A DNA stretch of 64,000 bases, taken from contig NZ_ASXP01000001.1 in the NCBI RefSeq assembly GCF_000445445.1, positions 1,038,501 through 1,102,500 on the forward strand, read 5' to 3'. The notes beneath the pieces are model-generated. The model saw nothing but the letters and a program-made list of their open reading frames with translations. It made no database searches and had not been told where the DNA came from. Within the stretch, counting starts at the first letter, position 1. The number at the start of each line of letters is the position of its first letter. The position numbers and the translations under genes were made by a program. The DNA is from Sporomusa ovata DSM 2662. GTDB taxonomy: Bacteria; Bacillota; Negativicutes; Sporomusales; Sporomusaceae. Below, one piece after another: positions 1 to 9,883 of this stretch.

Positions 1-603
1 CTTGTTATTAGTGGAACGGTTTTTATTTTATTGTTTGCCTCAGGTGCTAAGCTTACGCACCTGGGATCCCTGGGTGCTGCCGGCGTGCTCGGCATAATTA
101 CCGCAATTATTGCCGAACCCTACCGGCTAAAACGTTTGTTAGCTTTTAGTGATCCGTGGGCTGATCCATTAAATAGCGGCTACCATATCATTCAGTCCTT
201 ATATGCGATCGGTTCTGGTGGTCTGTTCGGTGTTGGTTTGGGGCGCAGCCGGGAAAAATTCTTGTATTTGCCTGAACCTCATACTGACTTTATCTTTGCT
301 ATTTTGGGTGAGGAACTTGGTTTTATTGGTACAGCCACAGTTATAATTTTATTTTTTCTATTTGCCTGGAGAGGTTTTAAGACAGCTATATCAGCGCCAG
401 ATATATATGGCAGCCTGCTGGCTGGAGGTATAACCAGTATGATTGTACTGCAGGCGCTTATGAACATTGCCGTAGTTACAGCCTCAATGCCGGTAACAGG
501 AATCCCATTGCCCTTCATTAGCTTCGGTGGTTCAGCCCTGATTTTCACGTTGGCTGCGGTGGGTATACTCCTTAATATTTCCCGGTATGTCAGCTTGAAA
601 TGA
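1..603 (+). CDS. ftsW: FtsW/SpoVE-type SEDS glycosyltransferase, 3' end
   Basis: The reading frame is open from base 1, so only the last 200 codons are present. SEDS proteins polymerise lipid II glycan strands in the membrane at the division septum or the spore cortex. The fragment has several hydrophobic segments, the loop motif LPEPHTDFIFAILGEELGF and the C-terminal PVTGIPLPFISFGGSAL motif, both diagnostic of FtsW/SpoVE/RodA. The position directly before murG fits ftsW or spoVE, and the two cannot be separated from this fragment. The gap to murG is 18 bases, so they are probably cotranscribed. Confidence 0.93.
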   Translation, partial: LVISGTVFILLFASGAKLTHLGSLGAAGVLGIITAIIAEPYRLKRLLAFSDPWADPLNSGYHIIQSLYAIGSGGLFGVGLGRSREKFLYLPEPHTDFIFAILGEELGFIGTATVIILFFLFAWRGFKTAISAPDIYGSLLAGGITSMIVLQALMNIAVVTASMPVTGIPLPFISFGGSALIFTLAAVGILLNISRYVSLK

Positions 604-621
604 ATGTAGGGGGCAAAGGTT

Positions 622-1740
622 ATGCGAATCATTATTTCTGGCGGGGGAACAGGTGGGCACATCTACCCCGCCGTTACTATCGCCAGAGAGGCAGCCAAGT
701 TAGCCGATAACTGCGAGATACTATTTGTGGGGACGAAACATGGGCTGGAAGCAGATATCATTCCTAAGGAAGGTTTTTCATTTGCTACTATCGAAGTGCG
801 CGGGCTGGAACGGCGGTTGTCCTGGCAGAATGTCCGAACCCTCTTTACTACTGTAGGAAGTGTGTGGAATTCTGCGCAAATTATAAAAAATTTTCGCCCA
901 GATGTTGTTATTGGTACTGGTGGTTATGTATGTGGTCCGGTGCTTTTGGCGGCTAGCTTGCTGAAAATACCAACCATTATTCAAGAACAAAATGTTATAC
1001 CTGGCATCACGAATAAAATTTTATCCCGGTTTGTTGATAAAATTGCTTTAGGCTATCAAGACGCTGCAGTCTATTTTACTAAGTGCAGGCCTGAGCAAAT
1101 TGTAGTTACCGGTAATCCTATTAGACCGGAGGTCATGTCAGCTAAACGGGAAGAAGGTTTGACTGAACTTGGACTTGCACCTGATAAACTTACTGTTTTG
1201 GTAGTTGGAGGAAGCCGGGGGGCTCGCAGTATCAATAAGGCGATGTCTGGTGTATACAACTATTTTAGCGGCAATTCACAGATTCAAATATTGCATGTCA
1301 CAGGACAAAGCGAGTATAATAGCATGGTTGGCAATAGTAAGCAATCTGGTATAGAGCTATCCAGTGCTGGTAATATTATCATCAAACCATATTTATATAA
1401 TATGCCGTTAGCTTTAGCGGCTGCTGATTTAGCTATTTTCAGAGCCGGGGCAGTCGGTTTGGCTGAATTAACCGCGCGCGGCATTCCGGCAATTCTGATA
1501 CCATACCCCTTTGCTGCAGAGAATCATCAGGAGTTTAATGCCAGAGCTTTAGAAAAGCAGGGGGCAGCAGTAGTAATTATCGACAAAGAACTGACAGATA
1601 GTAAACTGATAGATACGATCAAGAGGTTGCTAGGTAATCCGGAAGTACTTTCCAGTATGGCTAAGAAAAGTAAAGAGTTAGGTTGCCCACAAGCGGCAGA
1701 AACAATTGCCCGGCTGGCACTTAGTCTGAAAAAACCTTAA
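622..1740 (+). CDS. murG: UDP-GlcNAc:lipid I GlcNAc transferase MurG
   Basis: MurG adds GlcNAc to undecaprenyl-PP-MurNAc-pentapeptide, making lipid II on the inner face of the membrane. The 372-residue length is normal for the family. The glycine-rich loop GGGTGGH is at residues 7-13, the second Rossmann loop GGSRGA is at about 196-201, and the UDP-sugar binding stretch AAENHQEFNAR lies near residue 300. A GGGGG ribosome site precedes ATG 622. It follows ftsW and precedes murC, the usual dcw order. Confidence 0.96.
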   Translation: MRIIISGGGTGGHIYPAVTIAREAAKLADNCEILFVGTKHGLEADIIPKEGFSFATIEVRGLERRLSWQNVRTLFTTVGSVWNSAQIIKNFRPDVVIGTGGYVCGPVLLAASLLKIPTIIQEQNVIPGITNKILSRFVDKIALGYQDAAVYFTKCRPEQIVVTGNPIRPEVMSAKREEGLTELGLAPDKLTVLVVGGSRGARSINKAMSGVYNYFSGNSQIQILHVTGQSEYNSMVGNSKQSGIELSSAGNIIIKPYLYNMPLALAAADLAIFRAGAVGLAELTARGIPAILIPYPFAAENHQEFNARALEKQGAAVVIIDKELTDSKLIDTIKRLLGNPEVLSSMAKKSKELGCPQAAETIARLALSLKKP

Positions 1741-1882
1741 TCTTACTAATAAGGTAACATCGGGTGCCAAGAGTGCATACACTATGGTATGCCAAAGCGG
1801 CAGCCGGATGGGCTAGGGAATAACTCTTTCTGCAGATATAGGCGCTGGAGTTACCGGTGCGCAAGAAAGGGGAGAAATACTG

Positions 1883-3267
1883 TTGTTAGATAATATAAAA
1901 AAATTCATTTTGTTGGTATTGGTGGCTCAGGTATGAGCTCTATTGCGAAGGTACTGCTGGAAATGGGGTATATTGTGTCTGGTTCTGATGCTCAGGAATC
2001 AGCCGTTACCACCAAACTTGCTCAAGCCGGTGCAAGAGTGCATATTGGCCACAGTTACGAAAATATTGGTGATACGCAAGCTGTAGTTGTTTCTACTGCA
2101 ATCCCTGAGACCAATCCGGAGGTAAAGGCTGCCAGGGACAAGGAAATACCTGTATATCACCGGGCCGATGTACTGGCATTTTTAATGTCTAAACGGCAGG
2201 GAATAGCTGTAGCTGGTGCTCATGGCAAGACTACTACTACGTCAATGATTGCCCTGATGCTGGAACGGGCAGGTATAGATCCGACCATAGTCATTGGTGG
2301 TGAGCTAGAATCAATAGGCGGCAGCGCAAAACTTGGTCACGGTCCTTATTTGGTGGCAGAAGCTGATGAAAGTGATGCCTCATTTTTGAAATTTTCACCA
2401 CAGATTGCCATTGTAACCAACATTGAAAACGATCATATGGATTACTACAAAACTATGGATAATATATTGCGTACCTTTGATAAATTCTTGCATAAGATTG
2501 CGCCGGCAGAGGGGGTAGCTATTCTATGTTTTGATAATTCCCATGTAAGAAATATAGCTGCTAAGCTCGAAAGACGCTATATATCTTATGCGCTGGAGCA
2601 TGAGGCAGATGTTATCGCCCGCAATATAAAATCCGATGGTCCAGTTTCAACCTTTGATGTATACTATCATGGCAATCTTTTAGGCACGGCTAAAATTTGT
2701 GTGCCGGGAATCCATAATGTATCTAATGCGTTAGCTGCGGTTGCTGTAGGTATTTATGCCGGGTTAAGTTTTGCCCAAATTGTCGAAGGTCTTGGCTTAT
2801 TTCAGGGAGCAAAACGCCGGTTTCAGACAAAAGGGCGGGTTAATGGCATATGGGTAGTGGATGATTACGCCCATCATCCGACTGAAATTAGTACAACATT
2901 ACTCGGTGCACGCCAAACAGAACCTAAGCGACTAATTTGTGTTTTCCAACCGCATCGGTATACCCGTACGAATTTTCTGCAAAAAGAGTTTGGTGCGGCA
3001 TTTTTACAAGCTGATTTGTTAATTCTTACCGATATTTATTCAGCTGGTGAACAGCCTATTCCCGGCGTCAGCGGGGAAACGATTAAGAATGAAATTGAAC
3101 AGCAAACCAATCAGCGGGTAACTTATGTACCAGACAAAGGTAAAATTGCACGTTATTTGTTTGAAATTGTTGAGCCGGGAGATTTAGTAATGACTATGGG
3201 CGCCGGCAATATTTATCAGGTAGGCGAAGAGTTGGTAGAAAAACTTACGCAAGCGAATCATGTGTAG
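1883..3267 (+). CDS. murC: UDP-N-acetylmuramate-L-alanine ligase MurC, with a one-base frame break near the start
   Basis: MurC adds L-Ala to UDP-MurNAc. A ribosome site (GGGGAG, 1869-1874) sits 8 bases before TTG 1883, which begins MLDNIKK, but the rest of the protein (IHFVGIGGSGMSS onward) lies one base back in frame. The switch falls at a run of seven A (1897-1903), where eight would keep the frame. ATG 1933 is the first ordinary start in the downstream frame, but it would delete the conserved FVGIGGSG nucleotide-binding loop. The ATP loop GAHGKTT (2215-2235) and the DYAHHP motif are intact. Possible causes are a base-calling error, -1 slippage on A AAA AAA, or a real mutation, the last unlikely in an essential gene. 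The spacer 1741-1882 holds a small inverted repeat (GCATAC/GTATGC, about 1774-1793) and no gene. Confidence 0.88.
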
Positions 3268-3332
3268 TACTAGAGATTAGATTATATTAGAGAAGAGTAT
3301 AGGGTGATTGTACTTTTCTGGGAGGGAAGACG

Positions 3333-4577
3333 ATGGAGAAATTTATCGTCAAAGGAGAAGTACAACTAAGTGGCAACGTCCGGATAAGCGGGGCGAAAAA
3401 TGCTACTTTGCCAATTATGGCAGCAACGCTTCTGTGTTCTGGTATCAGTGTTATCCATGATGTTCCGTATTTGCGCGATATCCAAGCCATGCAGGATATT
3501 TTGATATTGCTTGGCGCTAAGATACGCATGCAAGGTCATACCATGCTAATCGATACCAGCAATGTGAGTAAGGTTGAAATACCTGAACATTTGATGCGGG
3601 AAATGCGTGCTTCAGTTTTTTTGATGGGGCCTCTTTTGGGAAGATTTCGCAAAGTCAGACTGTCCTATCCAGGTGGTTGTGCTATCGGTCCCAGGCCAAT
3701 TAATCTACATATCAAGGCATTAGAGAAAATCGGTGCAATTGTTGATGAAAGTTTTGGTTTTATTGATGCTGAGGCGAAAGAGTTAACCGGCGGTGAAATA
3801 AATTTTGATTTTCCCAGTGTTGGTGCTACAGAAAATGCGATGATGGCGGCCGCGCTGGCCAGGGGTACTACGATTATTCGCAATGCAGCGCGTGAGCCTG
3901 AAATTGTTGATTTGCAGGCTATCTTAAATAAAATGGGAGCAAAAATCAATGGTGCAGGTACTGATACGATTAGAGTTGATGGTGTAGCCCGACTAGTTCC
4001 GGCAGAACATACAGTAATGAGTGATCGAATTGAGGCTGGTACTTTTTTAACCGCAGGCGTTATGACACGTGGTGATATTGTAGTTGAGAATGTCGTTCCT
4101 GAATATTTATTCTCAGTTACAGATAAACTGCAGGATATTGGGGCGAAAATAATAACTGGTAAGGATTATATTAGGATAAAGGCTGGGGAACTCAGGGGTG
4201 TAGATATAAAGACGCTGCCATATCCCGGTTTTCCTACCGATTTGCAGGCACCGATGTTATCCTTGGTTACCATTGCTAAAGGTACTAGCATTATCACAGA
4301 AACTATTTTTGAAAATCGGTTTAAGCATGTTGATGAGCTTACCCGAATGGGAGCTAAAATTAAGGTTGAAGGACGAACAGCTATTATTCGCGGGGTGGCG
4401 AAATTGACTGGTGCCATTGTGGCTGCTCCTGATTTGCGGGCTGGCAGTGCGCTGGTATTAGCCGCTTTAGCAGCAGAAGGAACCTCAGAAATTGAGCAGG
4501 TATATCACATTGAGCGTGGTTATGAAAGTATAGATAAAAAATTGCAAGCATTAGGAGCAAATATTGTAAAGGTGTAA
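3333..4577 (+). CDS. murA: UDP-GlcNAc 1-carboxyvinyltransferase MurA
   Basis: MurA transfers enolpyruvate from PEP to UDP-GlcNAc, the first committed step of peptidoglycan synthesis and the fosfomycin target. The 414 residues show the EPSP-synthase fold, with the substrate-binding pair K22-N23 and the catalytic cysteine C116 in PGGCAIGPRP. The cysteine predicts fosfomycin sensitivity rather than the resistant Asp variant. It starts at ATG 3333 after a GGGAGG site. Placement between murC and ddl, where murB is common in other Firmicutes, is a local arrangement; no murB is in this window. Confidence 0.95.
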   Translation: MEKFIVKGEVQLSGNVRISGAKNATLPIMAATLLCSGISVIHDVPYLRDIQAMQDILILLGAKIRMQGHTMLIDTSNVSKVEIPEHLMREMRASVFLMGPLLGRFRKVRLSYPGGCAIGPRPINLHIKALEKIGAIVDESFGFIDAEAKELTGGEINFDFPSVGATENAMMAAALARGTTIIRNAAREPEIVDLQAILNKMGAKINGAGTDTIRVDGVARLVPAEHTVMSDRIEAGTFLTAGVMTRGDIVVENVVPEYLFSVTDKLQDIGAKIITGKDYIRIKAGELRGVDIKTLPYPGFPTDLQAPMLSLVTIAKGTSIITETIFENRFKHVDELTRMGAKIKVEGRTAIIRGVAKLTGAIVAAPDLRAGSALVLAALAAEGTSEIEQVYHIERGYESIDKKLQALGANIVKV

Positions 4578-4599
4578 GGGAGATAAAGGGGGACTTTTT

Positions 4600-5532
4600 A
4601 TGAAAGATAAAAAAATTGCAGTTGTTATGGGTGGACCGTCTGCAGAAAGGGAAGTATCTTTGAATACGGGGCGGGCCATTCTAGCGGCGTTAAAAGAGAA
4701 AGGTTATCATGCCGTTGGCATCGACCTTGACCCCCGAAAATTTGTTGAACAACTGGAACAAGAGAAGATCGAGGTTGTATTTAATGCTATTCATGGTCTT
4801 TATGGTGAAGATGGCTTGCTGCAAGGCACGCTGGAAATGTTAGGTATACCTTATACCGGCTCAGGTGTATTGGCTAGTGCGATGACAATGGATAAAACAG
4901 TAAGCAAACGATTGTTTATGTCAGCCGGAATACCTACTCCGCGGTCGCGGCTATACAGTAAACAGGATGTTGACCTTGCTGTGGTGACAAAAGAGATTCA
5001 AGAGGTATTCGGCACACCTGTGGTAGTAAAAGCGGCTGCGCAGGGATCAAGTATTGGCGTGATCATCGTTGAAGATGCTGCAGACATTGAAGGTGCTGTA
5101 ACAGAGGCTTTTAAATACAGCGGTCATATTGTTGTTGAGGAATTTATAAAAGGAAAAGAACTGACTGTTTCTATACTTGGCAGTAGAGAGCCGAAAGCAT
5201 TACCGATCATTGAAATAGTGCCCCAATCAGGACGATATGATTATACATCTAAATACACAAAAGGCGCGACAGAGTATATTGTACCAGCCAGGTTGGAAGC
5301 TAAGGTTGCAGAGCATATCCAGCAAATTGCGCTTGATGCCTATAAGTTATTGGGATGCAGGGGAATCGGGCGGGTTGATGTGATGCTCAGTGACGATAAT
5401 CAGCCGTACGTTTTGGAAATTAACACAATTCCAGGGATGACAGCTACTAGTTTAGTACCCAAAGCGGCTGCTGCTGTTGGCATAAGTTTTGCCGAATTGT
5501 GTGAGCAGATACTGCAGATGGTGACTGATTAG
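4600..5532 (+). CDS. ddl: D-alanine-D-alanine ligase
   Basis: This cytoplasmic ATP-grasp enzyme makes the D-Ala-D-Ala dipeptide used by MurF. The 310 residues carry the N-terminal GGPSAEREVSL motif, the ATP-grasp loop KAAAQGSSIGV, and the C-terminal metal-binding EINTIPGMT. The length matches the compact DdlB form. It lies 22 bases after murA and is followed by a strong terminator at 5541-5568, so it probably closes the mur transcription unit. Confidence 0.95.
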   Translation: MKDKKIAVVMGGPSAEREVSLNTGRAILAALKEKGYHAVGIDLDPRKFVEQLEQEKIEVVFNAIHGLYGEDGLLQGTLEMLGIPYTGSGVLASAMTMDKTVSKRLFMSAGIPTPRSRLYSKQDVDLAVVTKEIQEVFGTPVVVKAAAQGSSIGVIIVEDAADIEGAVTEAFKYSGHIVVEEFIKGKELTVSILGSREPKALPIIEIVPQSGRYDYTSKYTKGATEYIVPARLEAKVAEHIQQIALDAYKLLGCRGIGRVDVMLSDDNQPYVLEINTIPGMTATSLVPKAAAAVGISFAELCEQILQMVTD

Positions 5533-5540
5533 CAAAAATT

Positions 5541-5568
5541 GGGCAGTATTTACTGCTCATTTTTTTAT
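5541..5568 (+). terminator. Rho-independent terminator after ddl
   Basis: GGGCAGTA pairs with TACTGCTC over 8 bp (one G-T pair) and is followed by seven T. It separates the mur genes from ftsQ. Confidence 0.8.
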
Positions 5569-5590
5569 TTATTTAGTGGACAATACGTTG

Positions 5591-5596
5591 TATAAT
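5591..5596 (+). promoter_or_regulatory. Candidate -10 box for ftsQ
   Basis: TATAAT lies 32 bases before ATG 5628 and just after a terminator. No good -35 box is visible at 16-18 bases, so this is a weak call. Confidence 0.4.
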
Positions 5597-5627
5597 TACT
5601 GCAGAAGATGTCTACAGGAGTGATTGT

Positions 5628-6374
5628 ATGCAGACCGCAGAACGCTTGAGAGCAGCTAGAAAGCGGCGCGCTTCCATACTGGCGTTGTGGTTGGCGGCGC
5701 TGGTAGCATTAATAGCTATTTTTTTATTTATTAATTCTCCCTATTTTATTGTAGGGACAGTAGTGGTTGAGGGCAATAAGTATGTAACTGTTGAAGAAGT
5801 GCTGCGAATAGCCGGAGTTCCAGAAAAAATAAATATCTTTAGACTAAAACCTGCAGAAATTAAAGAACGGCTGACTGGTGATCTGCGTGTGGATGAGGTT
5901 CAGGTTGAGAGAAATTTTCCGGCTACGATTACTATTCATATCGGGGAACGCCAGCCGGTGGCTTTTGTTGCCAGCCAGTATGGTTTTGTAGAAATTGACC
6001 GACAAGGTATAGTAATGGTTGCATTGAAAAACCTAAAGGAAGTAAAAGTGCCTGTTATAACTGGTGTTCGGTTGGGGAATATTTATGTTGGCGATCAGAT
6101 AAATGATCCAGGGCTTGCTAATGTTTTAACCTATTTATCCGAACTGGATGAGGGAGCATTAAACCAATTATCGGAAGTAAACATTAAATCACCGGATGAG
6201 CTTGTTGTTTACACTACCAATTCAGTTTGCATCCGGATTGGAGATAATCAGCGTCTTATAGAAAAAGCTAAGCTGACAGCTGAAATCTTACAGGAAATAG
6301 CTGCTAAAAAAATGACTGTCGAGTATGTCGATCTAAACTATACCTCCCCAATTATTAAAATACGTAGTAAATAG
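5628..6374 (+). CDS. ftsQ: Cell division protein FtsQ/DivIB
   Basis: This bitopic divisome protein forms a complex with FtsL/DivIC and FtsB and regulates septal synthesis. The 248 residues show a basic N-terminus, one membrane helix (about 18-37), then a POTRA domain beginning YFIVGTVVVEGNKYVTVEEV and the beta domain (about 110-240). Length and order fit the family. It opens the second dcw transcription unit and lies 9 bases before the DUF881 frame. Confidence 0.92.
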   Translation: MQTAERLRAARKRRASILALWLAALVALIAIFLFINSPYFIVGTVVVEGNKYVTVEEVLRIAGVPEKINIFRLKPAEIKERLTGDLRVDEVQVERNFPATITIHIGERQPVAFVASQYGFVEIDRQGIVMVALKNLKEVKVPVITGVRLGNIYVGDQINDPGLANVLTYLSELDEGALNQLSEVNIKSPDELVVYTTNSVCIRIGDNQRLIEKAKLTAEILQEIAAKKMTVEYVDLNYTSPIIKIRSK

Positions 6375-6401
6375 GGTTCAATTTTGAAAGGAGACGATAT
6401 T

Positions 6402-7094
6402 TTGTTACCCATCAAGCAAGGGCAGCTTGCCATTGCCCTGGTCTGTGTAGTATTGGGCATTATGCTGGCGGTGCAATTCCGTACTACGCAAGACATTAAG
6501 TCAAGTATTCCCTATCAAAGGGTTGAGGACTTATCCCAACGGCTAAGTCAGACTGAAAAGGAGCGGGACACGTTAGTTAACCAAGTTCATGAATTAAAGC
6601 GTACTTCAGGTGCTGAAGCCGCGTCTAAAGAATTTGAGAGGATAAAAATGGGGGCCGGTGTAGTAGCAGTCGAAGGACCTGGTATTATTGTAACGATTGA
6701 TGATAGTAAGCGGCCATCTAAGCCGGGGGAAAACCCTAATTTGTATCTAATTCATGATGATGATATACTTAAAGTGATTAATGAATTGTGGGCAGCCGGT
6801 GCGGAAGCGATGTCGATTAACGAACAACGGCTTATTGCCAGTTCCGAAATTCGTTGTGCCGGGCCAACGTTATCAGTCAATAATTCGCGTTATTCACCAC
6901 CCTATGAAATTCGTGTTATTGGTGAGCCAACAACATTGGAGAATGCACTAAAAATGCGTGGCGGAGTAGTTGAAACCTTACAGTTCTGGGGTATTCAGGT
7001 AACAATCAAAACGCAAGAGACAGTAAAAGTTCCGGCATTTAAGGGCACTTTTCGGTTTGAATTAGCCAAGCCGGTGCAGGAAGGTGGTCTTTAA
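6402..7094 (+). CDS. DUF881 membrane-anchored protein
   Basis: DUF881 proteins are found in Firmicute and actinobacterial division clusters, and their function is not established. Residues about 6-25 form one membrane helix, followed by a coiled coil (about 40-75) and the globular DUF881 domain with the motif VAVEGPGIIVTIDD. TTG 6402 is chosen because AAAGGAG (6387-6393) is 8 bases upstream; an upstream in-frame TTG at 6384 overlaps that site. It is packed 2 bases before the sbp-type gene. Confidence 0.85.
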   Translation: MLPIKQGQLAIALVCVVLGIMLAVQFRTTQDIKSSIPYQRVEDLSQRLSQTEKERDTLVNQVHELKRTSGAEAASKEFERIKMGAGVVAVEGPGIIVTIDDSKRPSKPGENPNLYLIHDDDILKVINELWAAGAEAMSINEQRLIASSEIRCAGPTLSVNNSRYSPPYEIRVIGEPTTLENALKMRGGVVETLQFWGIQVTIKTQETVKVPAFKGTFRFELAKPVQEGGL

Positions 7095-7096
7095 AT

Positions 7097-7426
7097 ATGG
7101 CATTGCCGATTGCCGGACTTATTATAGGCGTGCTTATTGGTATATTTTTTCCGATTACAGTGCCTGTAGAATATGCTAAGTTTCTGTCAGTAGCGTTGCT
7201 GGCATCGCTTGATTCTGTGTTTGGTGGACTAAGAGCAGGCAGTGAAGAAAAATTTGACAATACAATATTTATCACCGGTTTTTTTACAAATGCTTTGTTG
7301 GCCGCAGGCTTGGTATATATTGGCGACCGCCTGGGGATTGATTTATATTATGTTGCCTTATTGGCTTTTGGCTTGCGAATATTTCAAAATTTAGCAATTA
7401 TTCGTCGTTATTTTTTAAAGAAATAA
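7097..7426 (+). CDS. sbp: Small basic protein, DUF1290 family
   Basis: This 109-residue protein has three hydrophobic segments, typical of the sbp/DUF1290 family that accompanies DUF881 and ftsZ in Gram-positive dcw clusters. It contains the conserved stretch VALLASLDSVFGGLRA near residues 33-48. The role in division is inferred from position only. A long inverted repeat follows. Confidence 0.85.
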   Translation: MALPIAGLIIGVLIGIFFPITVPVEYAKFLSVALLASLDSVFGGLRAGSEEKFDNTIFITGFFTNALLAAGLVYIGDRLGIDLYYVALLAFGLRIFQNLAIIRRYFLKK

Positions 7427-7429
7427 TAA

Positions 7430-7475
7430 GAAAGCTTCAAAGTCATCCTAGCATCGTTTTGGCTTTGGAGCTTTC
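7430..7475 (+). repeat. Long inverted repeat between sbp and ftsA
   Basis: GAAAGCTTCAAAG pairs with CTTTGGAGCTTTC (13 bp, one G-T pair) around a 20-base loop. No clear T tract follows, so it may be a weak terminator or an RNA processing/stability hairpin. Confidence 0.55.
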
Positions 7476-7586
7476 CTTGTGTTTAAATGTAAAATAAATA
7501 TAGATTTTTCGGTTAAAAAAAAGGGAAAATGGCACTTTTGTTGAAACTATTCTTGAAGAAACAGAATACTGTGCTGCGAGGGAGTT

Positions 7587-8783
7587 ATGAATAAAAAAAC
7601 TATATTAGCTATTGATGTTGGCACAGGTATGATCAAAGTGTTTGTTGGCAGAATGCTATCTGATGGCAGTGTGGACATTTTAGGCAGTGGTGCTGCTCCA
7701 ACAGTTGGCTACGATAGAGGGGTTATCAGTGACAGTAACGCTTTGACTCATTCTATAAGACAGGCAGTAGATTGTGTTCTTATGGCAGCTGACAGCCAGG
7801 AGACAGGTTGTGTATACTTAGGTATTAGCGGTTCATCACTTGTTATGCAAAATAGTATTGGTAGTATAGCTCCAATAACTGCAGGAACTGTGACACGCGA
7901 AGATGTTGGACGCGCCTGTAAAGCAGCAACCTTTGCCGTTGCCGATAATGATTACGAAATTTTACATGTGTTTTCAACTAGAGAATCTGTCGCCAAACCA
8001 GGCGCTGCTTTTGAGGTAGAAGCTCACATAATATCGGCGCCGAAGGTAATTGTGCAAGGACTAACCCAGGCTCTTGCCGAAACCGGGCTTAAACTAAATG
8101 GAATTGTTGCTAATGGTGTTGTGGCCGCAGAAACGTTGAGGAAAGAGTTACCTGATGAGAGTAATAACTTTATTTTTATGGACATTGGGGCAGGTACGGC
8201 CGATGTTGTTATTTATGTTGGTGGTAAGCTTTGTTCTTCAGCCTCATTACCCTTGGGTGGTGATTATATTACCAGTGATTTGATGCAGGGATTGGGTGTT
8301 AACCGAGTCCATGCTGAAGAAATTAAGCGATATTATTCCCGGTTGTCGCCTGATTTGCATAATCAAGGAGTGGTTCTGGACTGTAATGATTACGGAACTA
8401 CAGATAAGCATATTTCTTTCGATTTTTTATATGATATTATTGAAAGTAGAGTAGATGAAATTGTTGGTTTGCTGTATGATTCTATTAAGCCGCTTCTGGA
8501 CAAGCATCTAACCGTAAATGGAGAAACTTTGGAGTGCATTTATTTGACGGGTGGTTCAGGGACAATGCCCAGTATGGGCTCTTGCATAGCCAAAGTGTTT
8601 CAGATACATACCGAAACGATTAAACCAGCGCAATTGGCTGATGAATATGCTTATGCAACTAATACTGTGTGTTATGGTATTATAAGCCATGGAGCCAGGA
8701 TTTCAACAAGTGAGCCAGTTGCAGAAGGCTACAGTGCATGGAATGCGTTTATCCGTAAGGCGAAAAAATTATTGAAAATTTGA
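7587..8783 (+). CDS. ftsA: Cell division protein FtsA
   Basis: FtsA is the actin-like protein that tethers FtsZ to the membrane and recruits the divisome. The 398 residues show the N-terminal phosphate loop DVGTGMIKVFVG, the second loop DIGAGTADVVIY and the adenosine motif YLTGGSG. The C-terminus WNAFIRKAKKLLKI is a typical amphipathic membrane-targeting helix. It ends 27 bases before the chosen ftsZ start, indicating cotranscription. Confidence 0.94.
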   Translation: MNKKTILAIDVGTGMIKVFVGRMLSDGSVDILGSGAAPTVGYDRGVISDSNALTHSIRQAVDCVLMAADSQETGCVYLGISGSSLVMQNSIGSIAPITAGTVTREDVGRACKAATFAVADNDYEILHVFSTRESVAKPGAAFEVEAHIISAPKVIVQGLTQALAETGLKLNGIVANGVVAAETLRKELPDESNNFIFMDIGAGTADVVIYVGGKLCSSASLPLGGDYITSDLMQGLGVNRVHAEEIKRYYSRLSPDLHNQGVVLDCNDYGTTDKHISFDFLYDIIESRVDEIVGLLYDSIKPLLDKHLTVNGETLECIYLTGGSGTMPSMGSCIAKVFQIHTETIKPAQLADEYAYATNTVCYGIISHGARISTSEPVAEGYSAWNAFIRKAKKLLKI

Positions 8784-8810
8784 TAGATGGTAAGGGAGGA
8801 AAACTTAGTA

Positions 8811-9857
8811 ATGTTGGAATTTGACATGGACTTGGACCAGTTTGCTTCAATAAAAGTTATTGGTGTGGGCGGTGGTGGCAATAATGCTGTCAATCGAATG
8901 ATTGGCGCTGGCTTGCAGGGTGTAGAATTTATCACTATAAATACAGATGCACAGGCATTGATTGGTTCTGAAGCTACTTATCGTATTCAGATTGGTGAGA
9001 AATTAACTAAAGGCTTGGGAGCGGGGGCTAATCCTGATATCGGTGAGAAGGCTGCTCAGGAAAGCCGGGATGACATCATCAAGGTTCTTAAAGGATCAGA
9101 CATGGTGTTTATTACAGCTGGTATGGGTGGCGGTACTGGCACAGGGGCGGCACCGATAGTAGCTGAGTGTGCCCGGGAAGTGGGAGCTTTAACGGTTGGG
9201 GTTGTTACTAAACCTTTTTCTTTTGAGGGACGCAAGCGTCAGCTCCAAGCTGAACGGGGAATTGCCAAGCTGAAGGAAAAAGTAGATACGTTGATTACTA
9301 TCCCTAATGATCGGTTGCTACAGGTTGTGGATAAACGCACTCCGATCATGGAAGCATTCAAGATTGTTGATGATGTACTCCGTCAAGGTGTGCAGGGAAT
9401 TTCTGATCTCATTGCTGTGCCTGCATTAATAAATCTTGACTTCGCCGATGTTAAGACTATTATGAGCGATGCTGGTTCAGCACTTATGGGTATTGGTTTT
9501 GGTACAGGGGATAATCGTGCAATTACGGCTGTTGAAGCGGCGATTAAGAGTCCGCTCTTAGAAATGTCAATTGATGGCGCTAAAGGTGTATTACTTAATT
9601 TTACTGGCGGTCCTAATACTACCTTGTTTGAAGTTAATGAGGCTGCTGATATTATTGCTAAAGCGGCTGATCCGGAAGCTACGATTATATTTGGTGCAAC
9701 CATTGATGAAGCGTTTGAAGACCAAGTTCGGGTAACTGTCATTGCTACTGGCTTTGATCCCCTGCCATTGAAGGTAAGTGCAGGTAAAAGCGAAACTAAG
9801 GTTATTGAACCGTTTAAAGGGCGGGATTTAGATATTCCGGCCTGGATGCGGCGGTAG
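8811..9857 (+). CDS. ftsZ: Cell division GTPase FtsZ
   Basis: This tubulin homologue forms the cytokinetic ring. The GTPase signature GGGTGTG lies at residues 106-112. The N-terminus IKVIGVGGGGNNAVNRM and the C-terminal partner-binding peptide DIPAWMRR are intact. ATG 8811 is preferred to ATG 8787 because GGGAGG (8794-8799) lies between them and the resulting MLEFDMD start is typical. The C-terminal linker is very short, giving 348 residues. A strong terminator follows. Confidence 0.96.
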   Translation: MLEFDMDLDQFASIKVIGVGGGGNNAVNRMIGAGLQGVEFITINTDAQALIGSEATYRIQIGEKLTKGLGAGANPDIGEKAAQESRDDIIKVLKGSDMVFITAGMGGGTGTGAAPIVAECAREVGALTVGVVTKPFSFEGRKRQLQAERGIAKLKEKVDTLITIPNDRLLQVVDKRTPIMEAFKIVDDVLRQGVQGISDLIAVPALINLDFADVKTIMSDAGSALMGIGFGTGDNRAITAVEAAIKSPLLEMSIDGAKGVLLNFTGGPNTTLFEVNEAADIIAKAADPEATIIFGATIDEAFEDQVRVTVIATGFDPLPLKVSAGKSETKVIEPFKGRDLDIPAWMRR

Positions 9858-9883
9858 ATAGTAGTAAATAAGGAATGTAACAT

